Made by a program: the position numbers and the translations under genes. Below, one piece after another: positions 1 through 12,697 of a stretch of DNA of 64,000 nt. Source of the stretch: Zhengitettix transpicula. Lineage: Eukaryota; Arthropoda; Insecta; Orthoptera; Tetrigidae. How positions within the stretch are numbered: position 1 is the first letter of the stretch; each line of letters begins with the position of its first letter. The stretch spans positions 177,583,246-177,647,245 of the forward strand of contig CM073590.1 of NCBI GenBank assembly GCA_037074705.1. Reading direction: 5' to 3'. A model generated the notes under the pieces. The model did not search any database, was not told the DNA's origin, and saw nothing but the letters and a program-made list of their open reading frames with translations.

Positions 1-3000
1 GGTGATGAATGTGTAGAGTTCAAGAAATATTGACAAAGTCGCTCAAAAAGCCGGGGATATTAAGCAACGAAAATAATGGAGAGAAAAAAAGGAAACTATA
101 TTCAGTATTGTGGGATGAAGAAATAATAATCTAAACGAAAGGCAGATTCAATTTGTATATAGTTTCACCGTACTCAGAATAGTGCTTATCAAAAAGTGGA
201 TATTACAGGCGTGGAAACTAGGTAAAGTCTTTGAAAATCAGACAAGACAACAGATGGCTAATTTTCTTAAATGAATCTATATATGGAACTGTAATAAGGA
301 AGAAATATACTTTCAGGATATGAAAAAAATTGCAGTGTCCACGAAAACAGGGATTTTGTTTTAGAATTCAGTTTTTGAAATAAACAATTTACAATTTTTT
401 TATCTCATATTATCCGTCGTACTGACCACTTTTGATTCTTGTGGAAATTAAAATGACGAAATAAAAAAAATTATTTTAAATAATTTAATTGTAATAAAAC
501 TCAAATTAAATTTTATAATTCATATAAAAAACGAATTTTATAATTGGTATAGCAAAAATAATATTCTTACGTAGATTCATAAGGCGACTCTGAAGGAACG
601 TGAGCGGATTCTAAAGAAATAAAATCTATAAAGCAAAATATCGCTCTTAGCCGAGGATGGCTTTAATTGCTTGAAAAGTTGGAAAATGCCGATTACAGCA
701 TTTTCCTGGTGACTGCCGGAGATACTGTCAGAACTTGTACGGAGCCGACGCTGGATGGGTTGGCGTCGTCAACTGCTTGTACGGAAACGTAAACTATTTG
801 TCTTCGTGTCGTCAGCTTTTCCGCATCTCTCTGGTTTCAGGGACTGATCGTCAAAGTTACTGTTTTTCTTTAGTGAGCTAGACTGCATCTAGCCACTATT
901 TTTGATATTAAAAACGGTTTTTAGCAAATTTAGTAAAATAATTCATTTAACCATTTTCCTCCAAGCACTTGTTCTGCCAGACTGACGGGCTGCCTCTCTA
1001 CGTCTTTACCCTCTCTTCACAACATCTGGAAGCAGCAGGCAATACTGTCTTCATTAGTACAATGGCTGCACCTGACCGTAACTAAAATGACCGCCCACGA
1101 ATATGCGCTTCTTCTTGCGCGCTTCGACAAAATGAAGCACGGAAATTCTTTTTGTCTGCCAGAGAAATGAAATTACGTAACATAACAATTTAACACTTGT
1201 GAGGAAACGAATCAACACAGTTACAATACTATAATCGAACTATAGTTTAAATTTAAACTAAATGCGCAGAATATTCCTTAAAATATCAAGAATTAAAATT
1301 ACACGAGTACAGAGGTTAGAAAATTAATTGCAAATTATTACAATAATGACTACAAATTAATTACAAACCGCGTAGCAGTGCCGACACGATATCTTATCCT
1401 GCGTTTACTTGTTTAATTACATCACCAAATCCTCAGAATAATAACGTAACAATAATACAGATTCAGTATTTTACGATAAGAGACATTTAAATTATTATTG
1501 GTGCAAATGTATGATTATTAAAAAACTTGAAATTTTTTAAGTTTTGATTCTTGAAATGAATTGGTAAATACATTGAAAAAATGTTTAAACACAAAATTTG
1601 TTTATCATGTTCGAACTTAAGCAATTAAAGAATCACGTCACGTAACGTACATCAGTGTCATAACCATTTTTATAATTATTGTTGCCAACAGATAGAAACT
1701 CCTCTCTTGAGGTATTAAGAACTTTCACACTCTACGTTAGAATTATTTTCCGACTCAGAATCCATTCGCTACAAATACAGAAGCGCGTATGTCTTGTGTG
1801 CTGTATCCTTTGTTCTCATTTACAATCCAAGCCGCCTGGAGAATGAAACCAACGTAAATCATTCCATATTTTAATGAGGCGGTCGTTTCCTCCCACAATA
1901 CCCGACTCCGCGTCTCTCTGGTCGTTTGTTTGTTTTCGGGGCTTTTATTTTCTTCTAATCGTCGCAGCTTCGTGTATATCTTCGTTTTGTTGTCACATGA
2001 GTGAGTCGCTTCCGCATTACGACCGGCACGACCAAGCTTTCCACAACACCATTCATATATACGCATTTTTTTTTAAAAAAAAAAATCTGTCACTGTTGTC
2101 GATGTATAAACCTAAAATGCGAACGTAAATCTCAAAAGCGGATTTAAAAATTTTGCTTATAATATGTTTTCACTATTCAAAAAAAAAAAAATTCACTGAC
2201 AGTGGTCAGTATAAATTTTTTTCTGTATCAAGAAAGCGATTTAGATGAATGAGAAATTGGATACGATACTTAGCTACTTCTCTAGTCGTATAAGAAGGTG
2301 AATACATTTGAAATATTTTCTAAAAGTTAGTAGTACCCGTAAAATTATATTCTGCAGTTTGCTATTAAAAAACCTCGTTTCTGAAACTTATAAAATTATT
2401 CAGATTTAAATACGAGGTATTATATAAATAAACAGTGACGACTTTCTTGTACTGGTATTTTGTCTTCTTATAAGACTTTTAAAACCAATAATTTAATTAA
2501 TTATTACAACTTTATGAAGAAAATTATCTGAGTTCGCTATTTTTCTTTTTTTATTATTCATATGAATATTATAACAAAACTGGAAGGAATTACCCATAGT
2601 TGGTTGTCTGAAATACGTAATAGTACTCAGATTAACGCCCTTGAGAAAGGGCTAACAGAGTTTTCAAAATTATTACTTACCTAAATTTTACGCACACATA
2701 ATATATTAGCTTTAAGATATACTGAAACGCCAGAACGACATCCATACAATTTCTTCTAAATACTCTACCCAATTCAGTCATTTATATTCAGGGTACATCG
2801 TTTCATTCTAGTGAATTACACACCCATTCAATTTAAAAACAAAATTACACCAACAGCATTATGCTGCTCATGATACGATATATCCAGGGAAATTAAATTA
2901 CCATTGCGCTTACATAGGGCAACAAAAAATTACTTAGTGGAGGAATAAATTAAAGCAAATGCATCAGATTATTTAGAGTTGTTTAATTTCTGTAGCATTG

Positions 3001-4040
3001 AATGGCATGAGGTTAAACTGATAGTATAGTAAGATTATTCTAACTATTATATTTACTCAATCGTAATCGTCCATCCGCCAGTTATTTCGAACTGTTCACA
3101 GAATCTAATTTGAAAGATGGATTCAAAAATTAAATGCAATTCGGACATATTTATCTGTTTTCCTGTACTATTACAATTATTGATATTTTACCGCTGTAAT
3201 TGAGAAAGTACAGAAAGTATATACTGTAATTTTATGCGAGACTGAATTAGTCGTTGGCGTCATATCAGTAAGATAAATCAATAACTAAATAACGGACAAT
3301 AATAAGTGTTGGTACTACAAAACGTTCCAGCAATTCTTGTTTCTTTCGTCAGGTGATTACAAATATATTGTTGAAATTTCACGGCGCTGCAACGACATTT
3401 ACAAATATACATATAACTTCGACGATAACTGGTAATACACGAAAATGTTTCACGTATAAAATTATTCAATTAATTTGAAACTGAAGATTCAACGTGTTAG
3501 TCGCAAAAAATAATAATTCATAGAACTAAATGTCGTTTACATAAATTTGAAATAATATTTATAGAACTGGTGAGTAAATGGATAAAATATTGATAAATAA
3601 ACCTAATAATGTGTATCTAGTTATTTCTATGTAATATTCGTATACATAATATCACAAAATTATTAAAAAAAACTCGAGGCTAATATACTCTGTGCCCAAT
3701 TCATTATAATAGCTTAGCAACGGATAGAAATTGGGGATACGGAAGGGTGAACAAATTTCTAAGGGCTTAATAGGATCCTGTCTGACTATCTTTTAAGTAA
3801 CATGTCCGAAATTTGCCTAAATGTGAAGAAATCGAATAAAATAATTGGTAATTTGCAGAATTCCAACTGAATGGTAATACCTCAACACGAGAGTTGTGCA
3901 GGAAAGTGTTAATATGTACGTTACTAAATTTATTAGGCTGCAATAATATTCTGTAATAAGTACATATTATTCCTAGTTTTAAACATATAGGTGATTTGTT
4001 TTTAATGATGAAAAACGAAAAATTAGTAAGGTTGTCGTTT
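1..4040. other. AT-rich sequence without a recognisable gene
   Basis: I see no recognisable coding region, RNA gene or transposon here. The open frames are short, mutually overlapping and AT-driven. Two somewhat GC-richer stretches, about 690-860 and 960-1140, carry no recognisable motif. Short poly(A)/poly(T) runs occur near 2070-2095 and 2180. Confidence 0.6.
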
Positions 4041-4080
4041 TATGAGAAAATACAGTATTATCGGGTTAGGAACCTTTATA
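4041..4080 (+). repeat. Source copy of a 40-bp duplicated patch
   Basis: These 40 bases recur at 4997-5036 with a single G/A difference. Here the segment sits in ordinary AT-rich DNA. At the second site it is embedded in an (AT)n microsatellite. The flanking context suggests that this is the donor, but direction is an inference. Confidence 0.8.
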
Positions 4081-4978
4081 ACGCGGATAAACGTATTAAC
4101 TTTCGCTATTGTGTTCGAATCAATATTTTTTGGGCTTTTATTCTTATTGAATGTAACGAAGATGTATGTATTGGAATAATATTTCGACTCATTTGAGTCT
4201 ATTTCAGCTAAGAACAATATTTTTATTTCTACATTGCATATTCTTGTATTGACAACATTCATAAAAACTCTATGGAATTTGAATGAATGTAACTAATCGT
4301 AATTTTTGCCAATTTGAAAACAATAGAAACATTTACAAACTTGACTTGGGTTTAAACCCGCTAACGATTTATCCATTTTATTCAGCTGGGAAACACTTAT
4401 ATTTTATTTTTAATTAAATTACTATGATTATTTAAGACTTAGTTAATGAACCAAATATTGGATAGTCGTCATAACTATATTTTTGATCAAAATTATTTTT
4501 AAAAAATGTAAATATCCAGTATGTAGTTAAAATCCCTTACAGATAACTAATTTTTCTTATTCACAAAAATTAAAATACCTTGATGTTGCTATAATTTTGT
4601 TCCATGGCTAAGGCTCATTACGCCGCAATACATAGTTATCAAATGACACAGCGTCCTCATTTCAGTTTTATATTAAGCTGGTATATCCATGTTGAGTCAC
4701 GTCTGAAGATTACATTTACAACTTGATCATAATTGGCATGTATCGATTTAAAACTAGTTACACGGGCAGTCATTTGTTTTAGAATTGTGTCGAGTCTCGG
4801 CCTCTATTTATATCTAAGTCTGGATTTCCGTTATGGAATGACATTTAACTAATCACCAAAATTATTATGCATTAATTTGAATTTTAAATTAATTTTTAAT
4901 TTACTTTGGAGCTTGTGGGAATTATTTTAGCTTTATGTTTTGCTTTTACTGTTTTTTCTTTTCTAGAGACGATCCCTT

Positions 4979-5055
4979 TATATATATATATATATATATG
5001 AGAAAATACAGTATTATCGGGTTAAGAACCTTTATATATATATATATATATATAT
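4979..5055. repeat. (TA)n microsatellite interrupted by a copied 40-bp patch
   Basis: A (TA)n run at 4979-4999 is followed by the 40-bp sequence also present at 4041-4080, and then a second (TA)n run at about 5033-5055. Both edges of the patch end in TATA, so it merges with the microsatellite on both sides. The tract directly abuts the LTR-like unit that begins at 5056. Confidence 0.85.
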
Positions 5056-6134
5056 TGTGGTAATTAAAAGGAAATAATTGATTAATGAACAAAATTTGGA
5101 CTCGTATTGTTGGCGGCGTAAAAACACACAAGTTATATACAAGAATATGTGACAATAATGCATGCTTGCTGGGATTGTCGAAGTTCGTTATCTAGACGCT
5201 TAGTGCTCCAGTGTGTATGATAGGAGACGGTAGAGAAAGGACATAAATTCAGAAAGTGTGTGGCTGTATATAGTCTAGCAGCTATAATATCCAGAACTAT
5301 CTACGGTTTTCGGTACATGAGCGAATAACTGCAACGATACAACGCCGACTATTATTTTCACTCAGGCGGAATAGTTCTGAGTCTAGCTTACATTCATGAG
5401 TTAGACATTTTTCTTCAATTATTGGGAGCCCCAGGTTATTGCATCCAGCAGATAACAAACTTTTGAGTGTGGTAGTAGTATTTTGATAGAAGGAGCAGCG
5501 AAGCATGTGTAGTCAATTTGGCAAGCAGTATTTGTTGCCAATTAAATTCAATGTATAACGGCCTGTCTATAACGTGTTAATAATTGAGTGTGTGTCCGAG
5601 CCCATGTCCTTGGTACCAGAAAACATTAAGGTAAAACTGCACAACTTACTATCCGTAAACCCGCTTGTAAATGATATCGTCAGATTTCCGAGCTAAGATT
5701 TTAAATTTCATATCTATTATTTTCTATTGTAATGTTCTATTGATGGTTTGAATTAATGTCTTGATAGCTTTGTAAATTTGATTGTTTAATAAGTATTCTT
5801 TATTAAAGGCCCGGTGATCGACCCTGAGAAATAGCCGTGGTATTGTTGTAAAGTATTAATATGTAATGTGATTTAAATAATTTGCTTTCATAAATTTTTT
5901 GTTTTTATATTTTTATATTTAAATCTTGATTTTTTAATTCAAACATCCGATCATTTTAATTGTTTTACTACAAAATTGGCGTCGTGAACGTGTTGTTTTT
6001 CATAGTAAAATTTTAATTGTTTTGGTAATTATTTTATTGAACGCCAGATTTTGCATTGTAATTGTAAAATTAGAATCACTACAAATAGGCCCTCCAACGT
6101 GCAGTTAATTTTCCTTTGTATTTAATTAAAATCT

Positions 6135-6137
<3 letters not shown>
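5056..6137 (+). mobile_element. LTR-like unit 1 (probable solo LTR), TG...CA
   Basis: This unit of about 1.08 kb begins TGTGGTAATTAAAAGG and ends AAAATCTACA. It is flanked by (TA)n at 5033-5055 and (AT)n at 6138-6169. It shares ordered landmarks with the other units: a GGCCTGTCT block (about 5560), a GTGTGTGT block, a GGTACCAGA block (about 5612), CAGATTTC (about 5683), and CTTTATTAAAGGCCC plus CCCTGAGAAATAG (about 5798-5834). Near the 3' end it carries several GGCG/ACGTG modules (about 5977, 6042 and 6090) that resemble a retroviral primer-binding region. It has no coding sequence. The LTR identity is inferred from the TG/CA ends and from those modules; the parent element is not present. Confidence 0.55.

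Positions 6138-6169
<32 letters not shown>
6138..6169. repeat. (AT)n microsatellite
   Basis: A pure AT dinucleotide run of about 32 bp immediately follows LTR-like unit 1. Confidence 0.95.
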
Positions 6170-6171
<2 letters not shown>

Positions 6172-8038
6172 TTTATTAAAATTTTACATTATCATTTTTA
6201 ATTTTTTATCAAAAATTTAAATGTTGCACAGGCCTTTACAAATCACTTAAAACACAAAATAATTTTTTATTAATATATGATATTAATATGATATTTTGGT
6301 TTTATTAAACAATCAAAAGGAAATAAAATAGAGGTAATAATAAATTAAATAGATAAATAGGAACACAAATAAGAGACAAAATTAAGTCATAAAATAAATG
6401 TCTGGTTTTTACTTTCTCACTTATATTTGTCTGTTATTTGGCCTTCTTTATCTATTTTGTTTAAGTTTTATACAGACGCTTTATATTTTATAATGAAATG
6501 ATCGATTGTTTCCAAATATTGTGATAACGACGAAAAAAATCGCGTATCGATTAAGTTTTCCAGTGGCCAATGTTAGTGAGAAAAGAAAATAGGAAACGCG
6601 TACAAGTATTTTAACATTAGAAACCACTGTTCAGGAATACATGAAGTTATAGGGTTGAGCTGATACGTCCGAAACATGGAACCTTACAACGGACAGGTGT
6701 TCCCACATTCCACATACAGCTGCCAAGAAGCTCTATGAATAACTCATTGTGGACGAAATGACGATCGCTGCAATTAACTCTGCTGCCTTAGACCCTATTA
6801 ATAAACGTGAAATGTGTTCATAAATACACCTGGCCGCGGGCAATCTCGATCGGAACTTCAGACTGACTAATCGTCCAAGACATTCCGCGGCTGACTTTAA
6901 CACATGGGAAAACGCCACCTTTAAGACAAATGTCGCAGAGGGACAGCTTTTAGTTTGCGAAAGTCATTAAGCTGTTCAGGTATTTATGGTAATCGAATCT
7001 CAATATCTTTAACACAATCTGTGACTTGTATAATAAATTATTTGGTGTAACGTTGTACCTGTTTCGTACAAGTGGTACTAGACTTTAAGAAGTTCTATTA
7101 GACTATACTTAAATAATATTTACGCTTCGCTCAAAAGAGAATATTCTATTAATTTTATTACGAGATAATGTAGCCAATATATTATATTAAGACTACGTAG
7201 CAATACATTATTTTTACAATCTCCTTAAGAAATTAGTATGTGCCAAGTTTCTAAACAACGACCATAAAATAATGCAGATGGGTTTATTAGCTTTTAGAAA
7301 ATCACATTATAAACTTTATTCTCAACAAATGAAAAATTATTTTATAAATTACGAGTGAAATTTTTGTAGTGGAAAGTAAATCCTTGAATAGAAAGGAGAC
7401 CAGTTTAATACTTGTAAGGCTTCAATTCCAGTATTTTCAAACATTTGAAAGATAAAACTTAATATCTTATAGTAAAATGAATAATGTTTTTAATTTACTA
7501 ATAATTGGTTTACTAAAATAAATAAAACCAATAGAGATTGTGAATTAACTATAAATTTAAAAAGACAAATCGAAGTATCATCAAAACATAGGAAAGGGAA
7601 TCATTATTTTAATTATTGTATTATGACCATAAGCCTCGCCTTTTCACAGCGTATAACAGTCTAAGAGAAAAGGAGACGTCATTATAGAAATGTTTCGTGT
7701 GACAATTATACCAATGGTTTTATAGACGTCAACACGTTATTAAAATCATCGAAGAGTCAAAGATTTTGGCGAAATATGTGTGAGAAAAACGATTGTTCTG
7801 ATCAATTGAGACCTGGAGGTGAGATACAATGTTAGCCGAAGGAATCAGACAAATCTATATTCAGAAATTATAGTTTAGAAATTATGAGTCAATTGAAACT
7901 AAAAAATAAAATAAAAATTCAGATATAAATGAACTAAATAACTATCTAAAATGGTGAACTAATCTGCTTAGTATGCATTAAATATAATTCAAATTAATAT
8001 TTTGACGACTTGATTTTTTCGATGTGAATATAATTTTT
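6170..8038. other. AT-rich sequence without a recognisable gene
   Basis: No gene or transposon is recognised. A slightly GC-richer part at about 6660-6960 has a 61-codon open frame on the minus strand with no recognisable domain, which I do not call as a gene. Confidence 0.6.
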
Positions 8039-8524
8039 ATTTTTTTTATTTTTTTTTTGGGTGTAGACAGGCTATGTATAGAGTAATCAACATAGTGGCA
8101 ACTCCTCTCTTATAGCATAGGAAAGGAATTTGAAAGGGGGGATGCGGAAGGGTGGAGGAAGGTAGCCAAGGGTTAACTAGGGCCCCCGGGCTATAGTTTA
8201 AGGATCCTACCCGGCATTTGCCTAAAAATAATGCAGGACAAACCCTATAAAAACCTGCATCAGGTAGGTCGGGCATTTGGTACTTGTCCCACGCCCTTCC
8301 GATGGTGGGAGAGGGGTTTGCCATGGGGTCGCAGCTTACCCCTCACCATGCCTTGGCCAGCTTAGGAGGCAGCTGGCCGACTATTCCAATAGGAATAGGT
8401 CTGCGATCCCAGAACATACACCTCTCAAAACTGACCGAGGTGCCTCGGCCTGTGGAAACATTAGTTCAAAAAACCAGAGAGTTGTGGAGGCATCCACAAA
8501 GGTAGCCCCCGCCAGAGCTCTCTG
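8039..8524 (-). mobile_element. Family P copy 1 (subfamily A), poly(A)-tailed SINE-like repeat
   Basis: Read on the minus strand, the copy runs from a CAGAGAGCTC 5' end to a CATAGCCTGTCTACACCC 3' end with a long A-tail (poly(T) at 8039-8058 on the plus strand). It carries the family landmarks: the CCGAGG..CCTCGG palindrome, the CTATTCC..GGAATAG palindrome, the GGTAGGATCCTTAAACTATAGCCCGGGGGCC core and the CCTTTCAAATCCC block. A frame beginning MPDLPDAGFYR stays open to the tail, as in several other copies. The copy is nearly full length for subfamily A. I call it SINE-like because it is short, has a poly(A) tail and carries no transposase; no tRNA, 5S or 7SL head was identified. Confidence 0.8.
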
Positions 8525-8689
8525 ACCAAATTTTGTTTTAGATTCGTTTGAATTCCTAACAAGTAAAAATTTAATACATTCAAGAGAAATGTGAGAAATT
8601 ATCCGTGAGAATTTGCGATATGTCGAGGAGAATGATATGGATAAACAGTTGGCTTCAGGGTCAATTACAGTTGTTAACCTATCAGACTT

Positions 8690-9025
8690 TAAGGAGATTT
8701 GATTATGAGAATTTATGGAGCTATTAAAGAAGGTGAAAGGTGGAGATTAATATATAATGAAGAGATACATAGCATCCTAGAAGGAGAAGACATAGTTAGA
8801 TTTATAAAATCACGTAGAATCTCATGGTTGGGACACATACAAAGGATGGCTACAGAAAGAATGCCAAAGCAAATATATAAAGGGAAAATATTTGGTACTA
8901 AAAAAGGGGAAGATGTGTTAGATGACTTGAAGAAAATGAAGACAATCAGATGGTGGGAGAAAGCCGAGAGGAGAGAAGATTGGAGGCAGATTGTGAAGGC
9001 AGCCAAAGCTCACATCAGGCTGTAG
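8690..9025 (+). pseudogene. C-terminal tail of a non-LTR retrotransposon polymerase
   Basis: The conceptual product opens with RIYGAIKEGERWRLIYNEE and continues through a WLGHIQRM motif, a basic stretch, and a WRQIVKAAKAH terminus. This arrangement (R-Y-G...W+IRYN, W-GH-RM, W+.IV..AK.H) is characteristic of the region after the reverse transcriptase domain in many arthropod LINE-like elements. About 108 residues are open, ending in a stop at 9023-9025. The catalytic domain is absent upstream, where the sequence has in-frame stops before about 8700, so this is a 5'-truncated dead copy. The clade was not determined. Confidence 0.65.
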
Positions 9026-9906
9026 AGCTTTGGAAGAAGAAGAACCTATCAATAGCATACATTATAGATAAATATTTGTGTTAAAAATCATACCTACCAT
9101 ATTTACATTCCTTATAAGAGGGCCGGAATCCAGTTAGTTAATAAAGTATAACCCAATCACTACAAAATCAAATATCTGGTTACACAAATAACCCTTATTA
9201 ATTTACGAATAGGAGAGATTTGAATCCGTGTGGGAGTACAGCAGCATTCAATGTGAGCGTTTCACTGGAATGGATTAACAGGAACACATAGAGCTACAGC
9301 AGGAGATAATGAGCAAGTTAGCTCTAGAAATGGTGCGTCTTCTAAGCGCGTCTATTGTCTGGTTTCGCCGACGCCTGATCACAAAGGCCTAAATTGCCCT
9401 GAAAGGGCGAGCTATAATGACAACATAGGCAGCTGTTCGGACACTCAGCTGTAAAACGGAATTGTTTCCATCAAAGTTAATTGCAACCGCTACATGTTAT
9501 TGCGTCCGCACGACTCAATTGCCTGTCGGATTGACTACAAGGCTCAAATTGTGTAACCCTCTAAGCGGGTCAGGGTCTAAGGTATGACAATCGTGGCTGT
9601 TAGTGCCTGGTAAACAGTAAAACCGATATTGGGTGAATTTTAATTTGAGTGCTTAACGTTACATAAAATTTCCAGAAAGCCAACGTAGGTGTTTGGTCTG
9701 GAGAAATGGCTTTTGAATTACTTCCAGTGCTTACGCGATAACTGACACATCAAAGCAGCATCTCCAGTCGGTGGAAATGCATTTATGAATCACAGAACGA
9801 TACTCATCTCAGTTAATTCAAATGATAATTGGTAGTGAATAAATAAATAATTAAACTGAAAGCGTTTCCATTATACATTAAAATCAATTCCGAAAGGAAT
9901 AATAAA
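9026..9906. other. No recognisable gene
   Basis: Unique-looking DNA. About 9290-9620 is GC-richer than average but contains no open frame or motif that I recognise. Confidence 0.55.
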
Positions 9907-10340
9907 GATAGCCAATACAGACATAAAAGGGTAATATAAATACCACACAACGTTTCTGGGATCTTTGTGCCGTTCGTCAGGTGCTAAGAAGAGCCTAGAA
10001 AAACACAACAGGACAATCAAAATGCTAAGATTTTTGACATTGACACCAGGTACAATTCCAGACAGATTTCAGAGATGCTTCACATTAAATCAAACATAAC
10101 AGATATTAATGTACAAACAGACACTATTAAACTCAATAATTGCTATGATCGCTTATTATTAGGCTAAACCTTCTTTTTTCCTATTGTCGTTGCTCCCTTA
10201 TTGTTACGCTTTTGAGTGTTGTCAACTGACCAGTGAAGTTGTGTTTCTCTTGGCTCTTCTTAGCACCTGACGAAAGGAGCAAGGATCCCAGAAACGTTGT
10301 GTGGTATTTATATTACCCTTTTGTGTCTGTATTGGCTACC
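9907..10340. mobile_element. MITE/foldback element with 89-bp terminal inverted repeats (family M, best copy)
   Basis: The left arm at 9907-9995 and the right arm at 10252-10340 are inverted copies with about six differences over 89 bases. The outer part reads GATAGCCAATACAGACAT and the inner part includes ACAACGTTTCTGGGATC and CGTCAGGTGCTAAGAAGAG. The 434-bp element encodes nothing. Its interior block AGTGTTGTCAACTGAC (about 10214) recurs in the copy at 20348-20523, which shows that it is a family and not a chance palindrome. The target-site duplication is not clear because similarity runs beyond the arms into the flanks. The mobilising transposase is unknown. Confidence 0.8.
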
Positions 10341-11553
10341 TTAATTATTCATTATTTTCAATCAGACGTAATTGTTTCAATTTTTCAATTCTGAAATTTT
10401 ATTTCCAAAGAATTACTACAACATGTAAATAAATTACTATCGAATATATTTTCTTTTCTGATTTAAGATTTTTCCACTGCCAAATGTTCTGTTCTTCTAA
10501 TTCAATGCAACCAATTTCTGATTATTTATTTAGAATATGTAGTTTCAAAACAAAGAAAAATCACTTTAATTTATATATATTAACCTTAACCTTATGAATA
10601 AATATCCAGTATACACTCAAATTTCTTATATTAATTTTTAACTTTACTTGATGCACATTACAAACTTCATTCTAGTTTGGGATGAAATTTCAAACTATCA
10701 ATCGGTTGGGTTAAAATGGTGCTTCGAATAATTTTAAACAGCGGATTGGTAACAGATTTTAATTAAAAAACGCAAAATAAAACTTTTCAATCTTCTATAC
10801 CAATTAAATGTCGATGAAGCGGCACAACCCATCATTTTTAAATGTTTTTTTAACTTTTATATGATATATTATGAGTTTCGCAATTTATTTTTCGTCATAG
10901 GAATATAATTTATTATGAATCCTTGGAATAATTATAATTACTATTCTTTATTTCTAAAAAGTTCTGTTTATAACCTGCAACTGCAAACTTGGAGCAATAA
11001 AAAGTTAAGATAGTCAACCATTAAAATATTATATTACTTTTGACATAAGATTCAGTTTCAAAACGTGAACATTATTTGGAGATTTATTCGTTTCCGTTAC
11101 GTCACAGGAAACATTTGAAATATTCTCTCTTATCGGAGATATCCACATGAATACGTTCAATTCAATGTGAAAAAAATTCTACTCAAATCATCAGCCCGAC
11201 TCCGATGTATTATATGGTTTTACGGCAACTGCTGCAGATGCTTAGACTGGTCGCTAGAAAACAAAACAGAGAGAAATAACCGAGAACTCCGCGCTGTTGA
11301 AACGGTGGTCATTAAATTCCGTGCGACACAATTTACTTAAAAATAGTCGACTTGCGAAACGTGTTATCGAGCTTGTCGACGTGCAGCTGGAACAGAGATC
11401 TCACCATCTGAAAAAGCGAGATTTACGATTTCTTAATAATAGACACGTCGTAGCATAGCAGCGCGGGTTCTATATCATGATTTATATCTTATTACAGCAG
11501 ACATTCATATATATTAAGTCTATTAAATTTTATTTATTATATTTTATTGTTGT
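10341..11553. other. AT-rich sequence without a recognisable gene
   Basis: No coding signal, repeat family or RNA gene is recognised. The stretch from about 11200 to 11470 is less AT-rich but has no supported feature. Confidence 0.55.
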
Positions 11554-12652
11554 TTGGACTATTCAAATTGCCTAAAGACTTCAGTAGTTAAACCAATATT
11601 CAAGAAAGGAAGCAAAAGGGATGTAAATACCTATAGACCAATCTCTTTAACTACTACTTTCTCGAAAGTTCTTGAAAAAGTTCTTTATACTAGAATGATT
11701 ATTTTTTATCTGCTAATGATGTACTTAATAACAATCAATTTCGATTCCGTAAAGGGCTATCTACGATAGATGCTGTAATAGAATTTGTACACACACTTTA
11801 TAACAAATTCGATAATGGATGTCAAGCTACAGGAACATTTATGGACTTGTCAAAGCCATTTGACCTAGTGAGTCACTCCATACTATGTGGCAAACTGGAA
11901 GCCTATGGTATAAGAGGCTTAGTCCTAAATATTTTCAAATCCTATCTTTCAAATAGGTACCAGTACACAGAAATTCTAACAGAAGTGGGTTCGGTTATGA
12001 AAGTAACTAGATCTGAAAAGGAATAATTGTCCACGGGGTTCCGCAGGGATCTATATTGGTGCCTTTGCTATTCTTTTATTGTATATAAATGATATACCTA
12101 CTACCTATGGAAGTAAAATTGTATCATATTCTGATGACACAACTATCCTTACCTGGCATCACAATGAGGATCAACTACGCTTGATCATTCAAAATAGTGT
12201 AGACCAAATAACAGATTACTTGACAATGAACAAAATGAAATTCAATGCCTCTAAGACAAATGTTATATTATTTAGTCATTCTAAAAACCACTCAAAGGGA
12301 GGGAAAAAATATAAATCATTCCGACGTCCATCTTGTTAATTAAGAAAAATTCCTAGGTATTCAACTTGATTTTAAATATACCTGGGCTGAACACACTGAA
12401 AATATATGCAAAAAGGACAAAAAAGACTATCTAGAGTATTAGATAGGGAAAACCTCATTATGGTATATTATGAGTTAATTTAACCACATATAAGCGACGG
12501 TATTGAAATATGGGGTTGTGCTGTAGCTATATACGTGGACAGACTACTAATTGCACTAAAAAAGGCAATTAGGTATAATTTTGGAATGAAACGAAGAGAA
12601 TCTTGTAGAACAACCTAAACCTATAGAGAAAGCAATTTAATAACTTTCTATG

Positions 12653-12654
<2 letters not shown>
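11554..12654 (+). pseudogene. Decayed non-LTR retrotransposon reverse transcriptase
   Basis: Successive frames match the order of a LINE reverse transcriptase. KPIFKKGSKRDVNTYRPISL (from about 11590) and FSKVLEKVL are the N-terminal RT blocks. MDLSKPFDLVSHSILCGKL (from 11841) corresponds to motif A. GVPQGSILVPLLF (about 12037) is the block before the catalytic loop. YINDIP followed by SYSDDT (12124-12141) is the catalytic box, usually F/YADD in this family. FLGIQLDFKYTW and a region ending in ESCRTT follow up to about 12640. At least one frameshift separates LLFFYCI from YINDI, and there are several stops, so the copy is dead. The order resembles jockey/CR1-like elements, but the clade is not proven. 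It ends at the (AT)n tract. Confidence 0.8.

Positions 12655-12694
<40 letters not shown>
12655..12694. repeat. (AT)n microsatellite
   Basis: About 40 bp of pure AT dinucleotide lies between the reverse transcriptase remnant and LTR-like unit 2. Confidence 0.95.
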
Positions 12695-12697
<3 letters not shown>

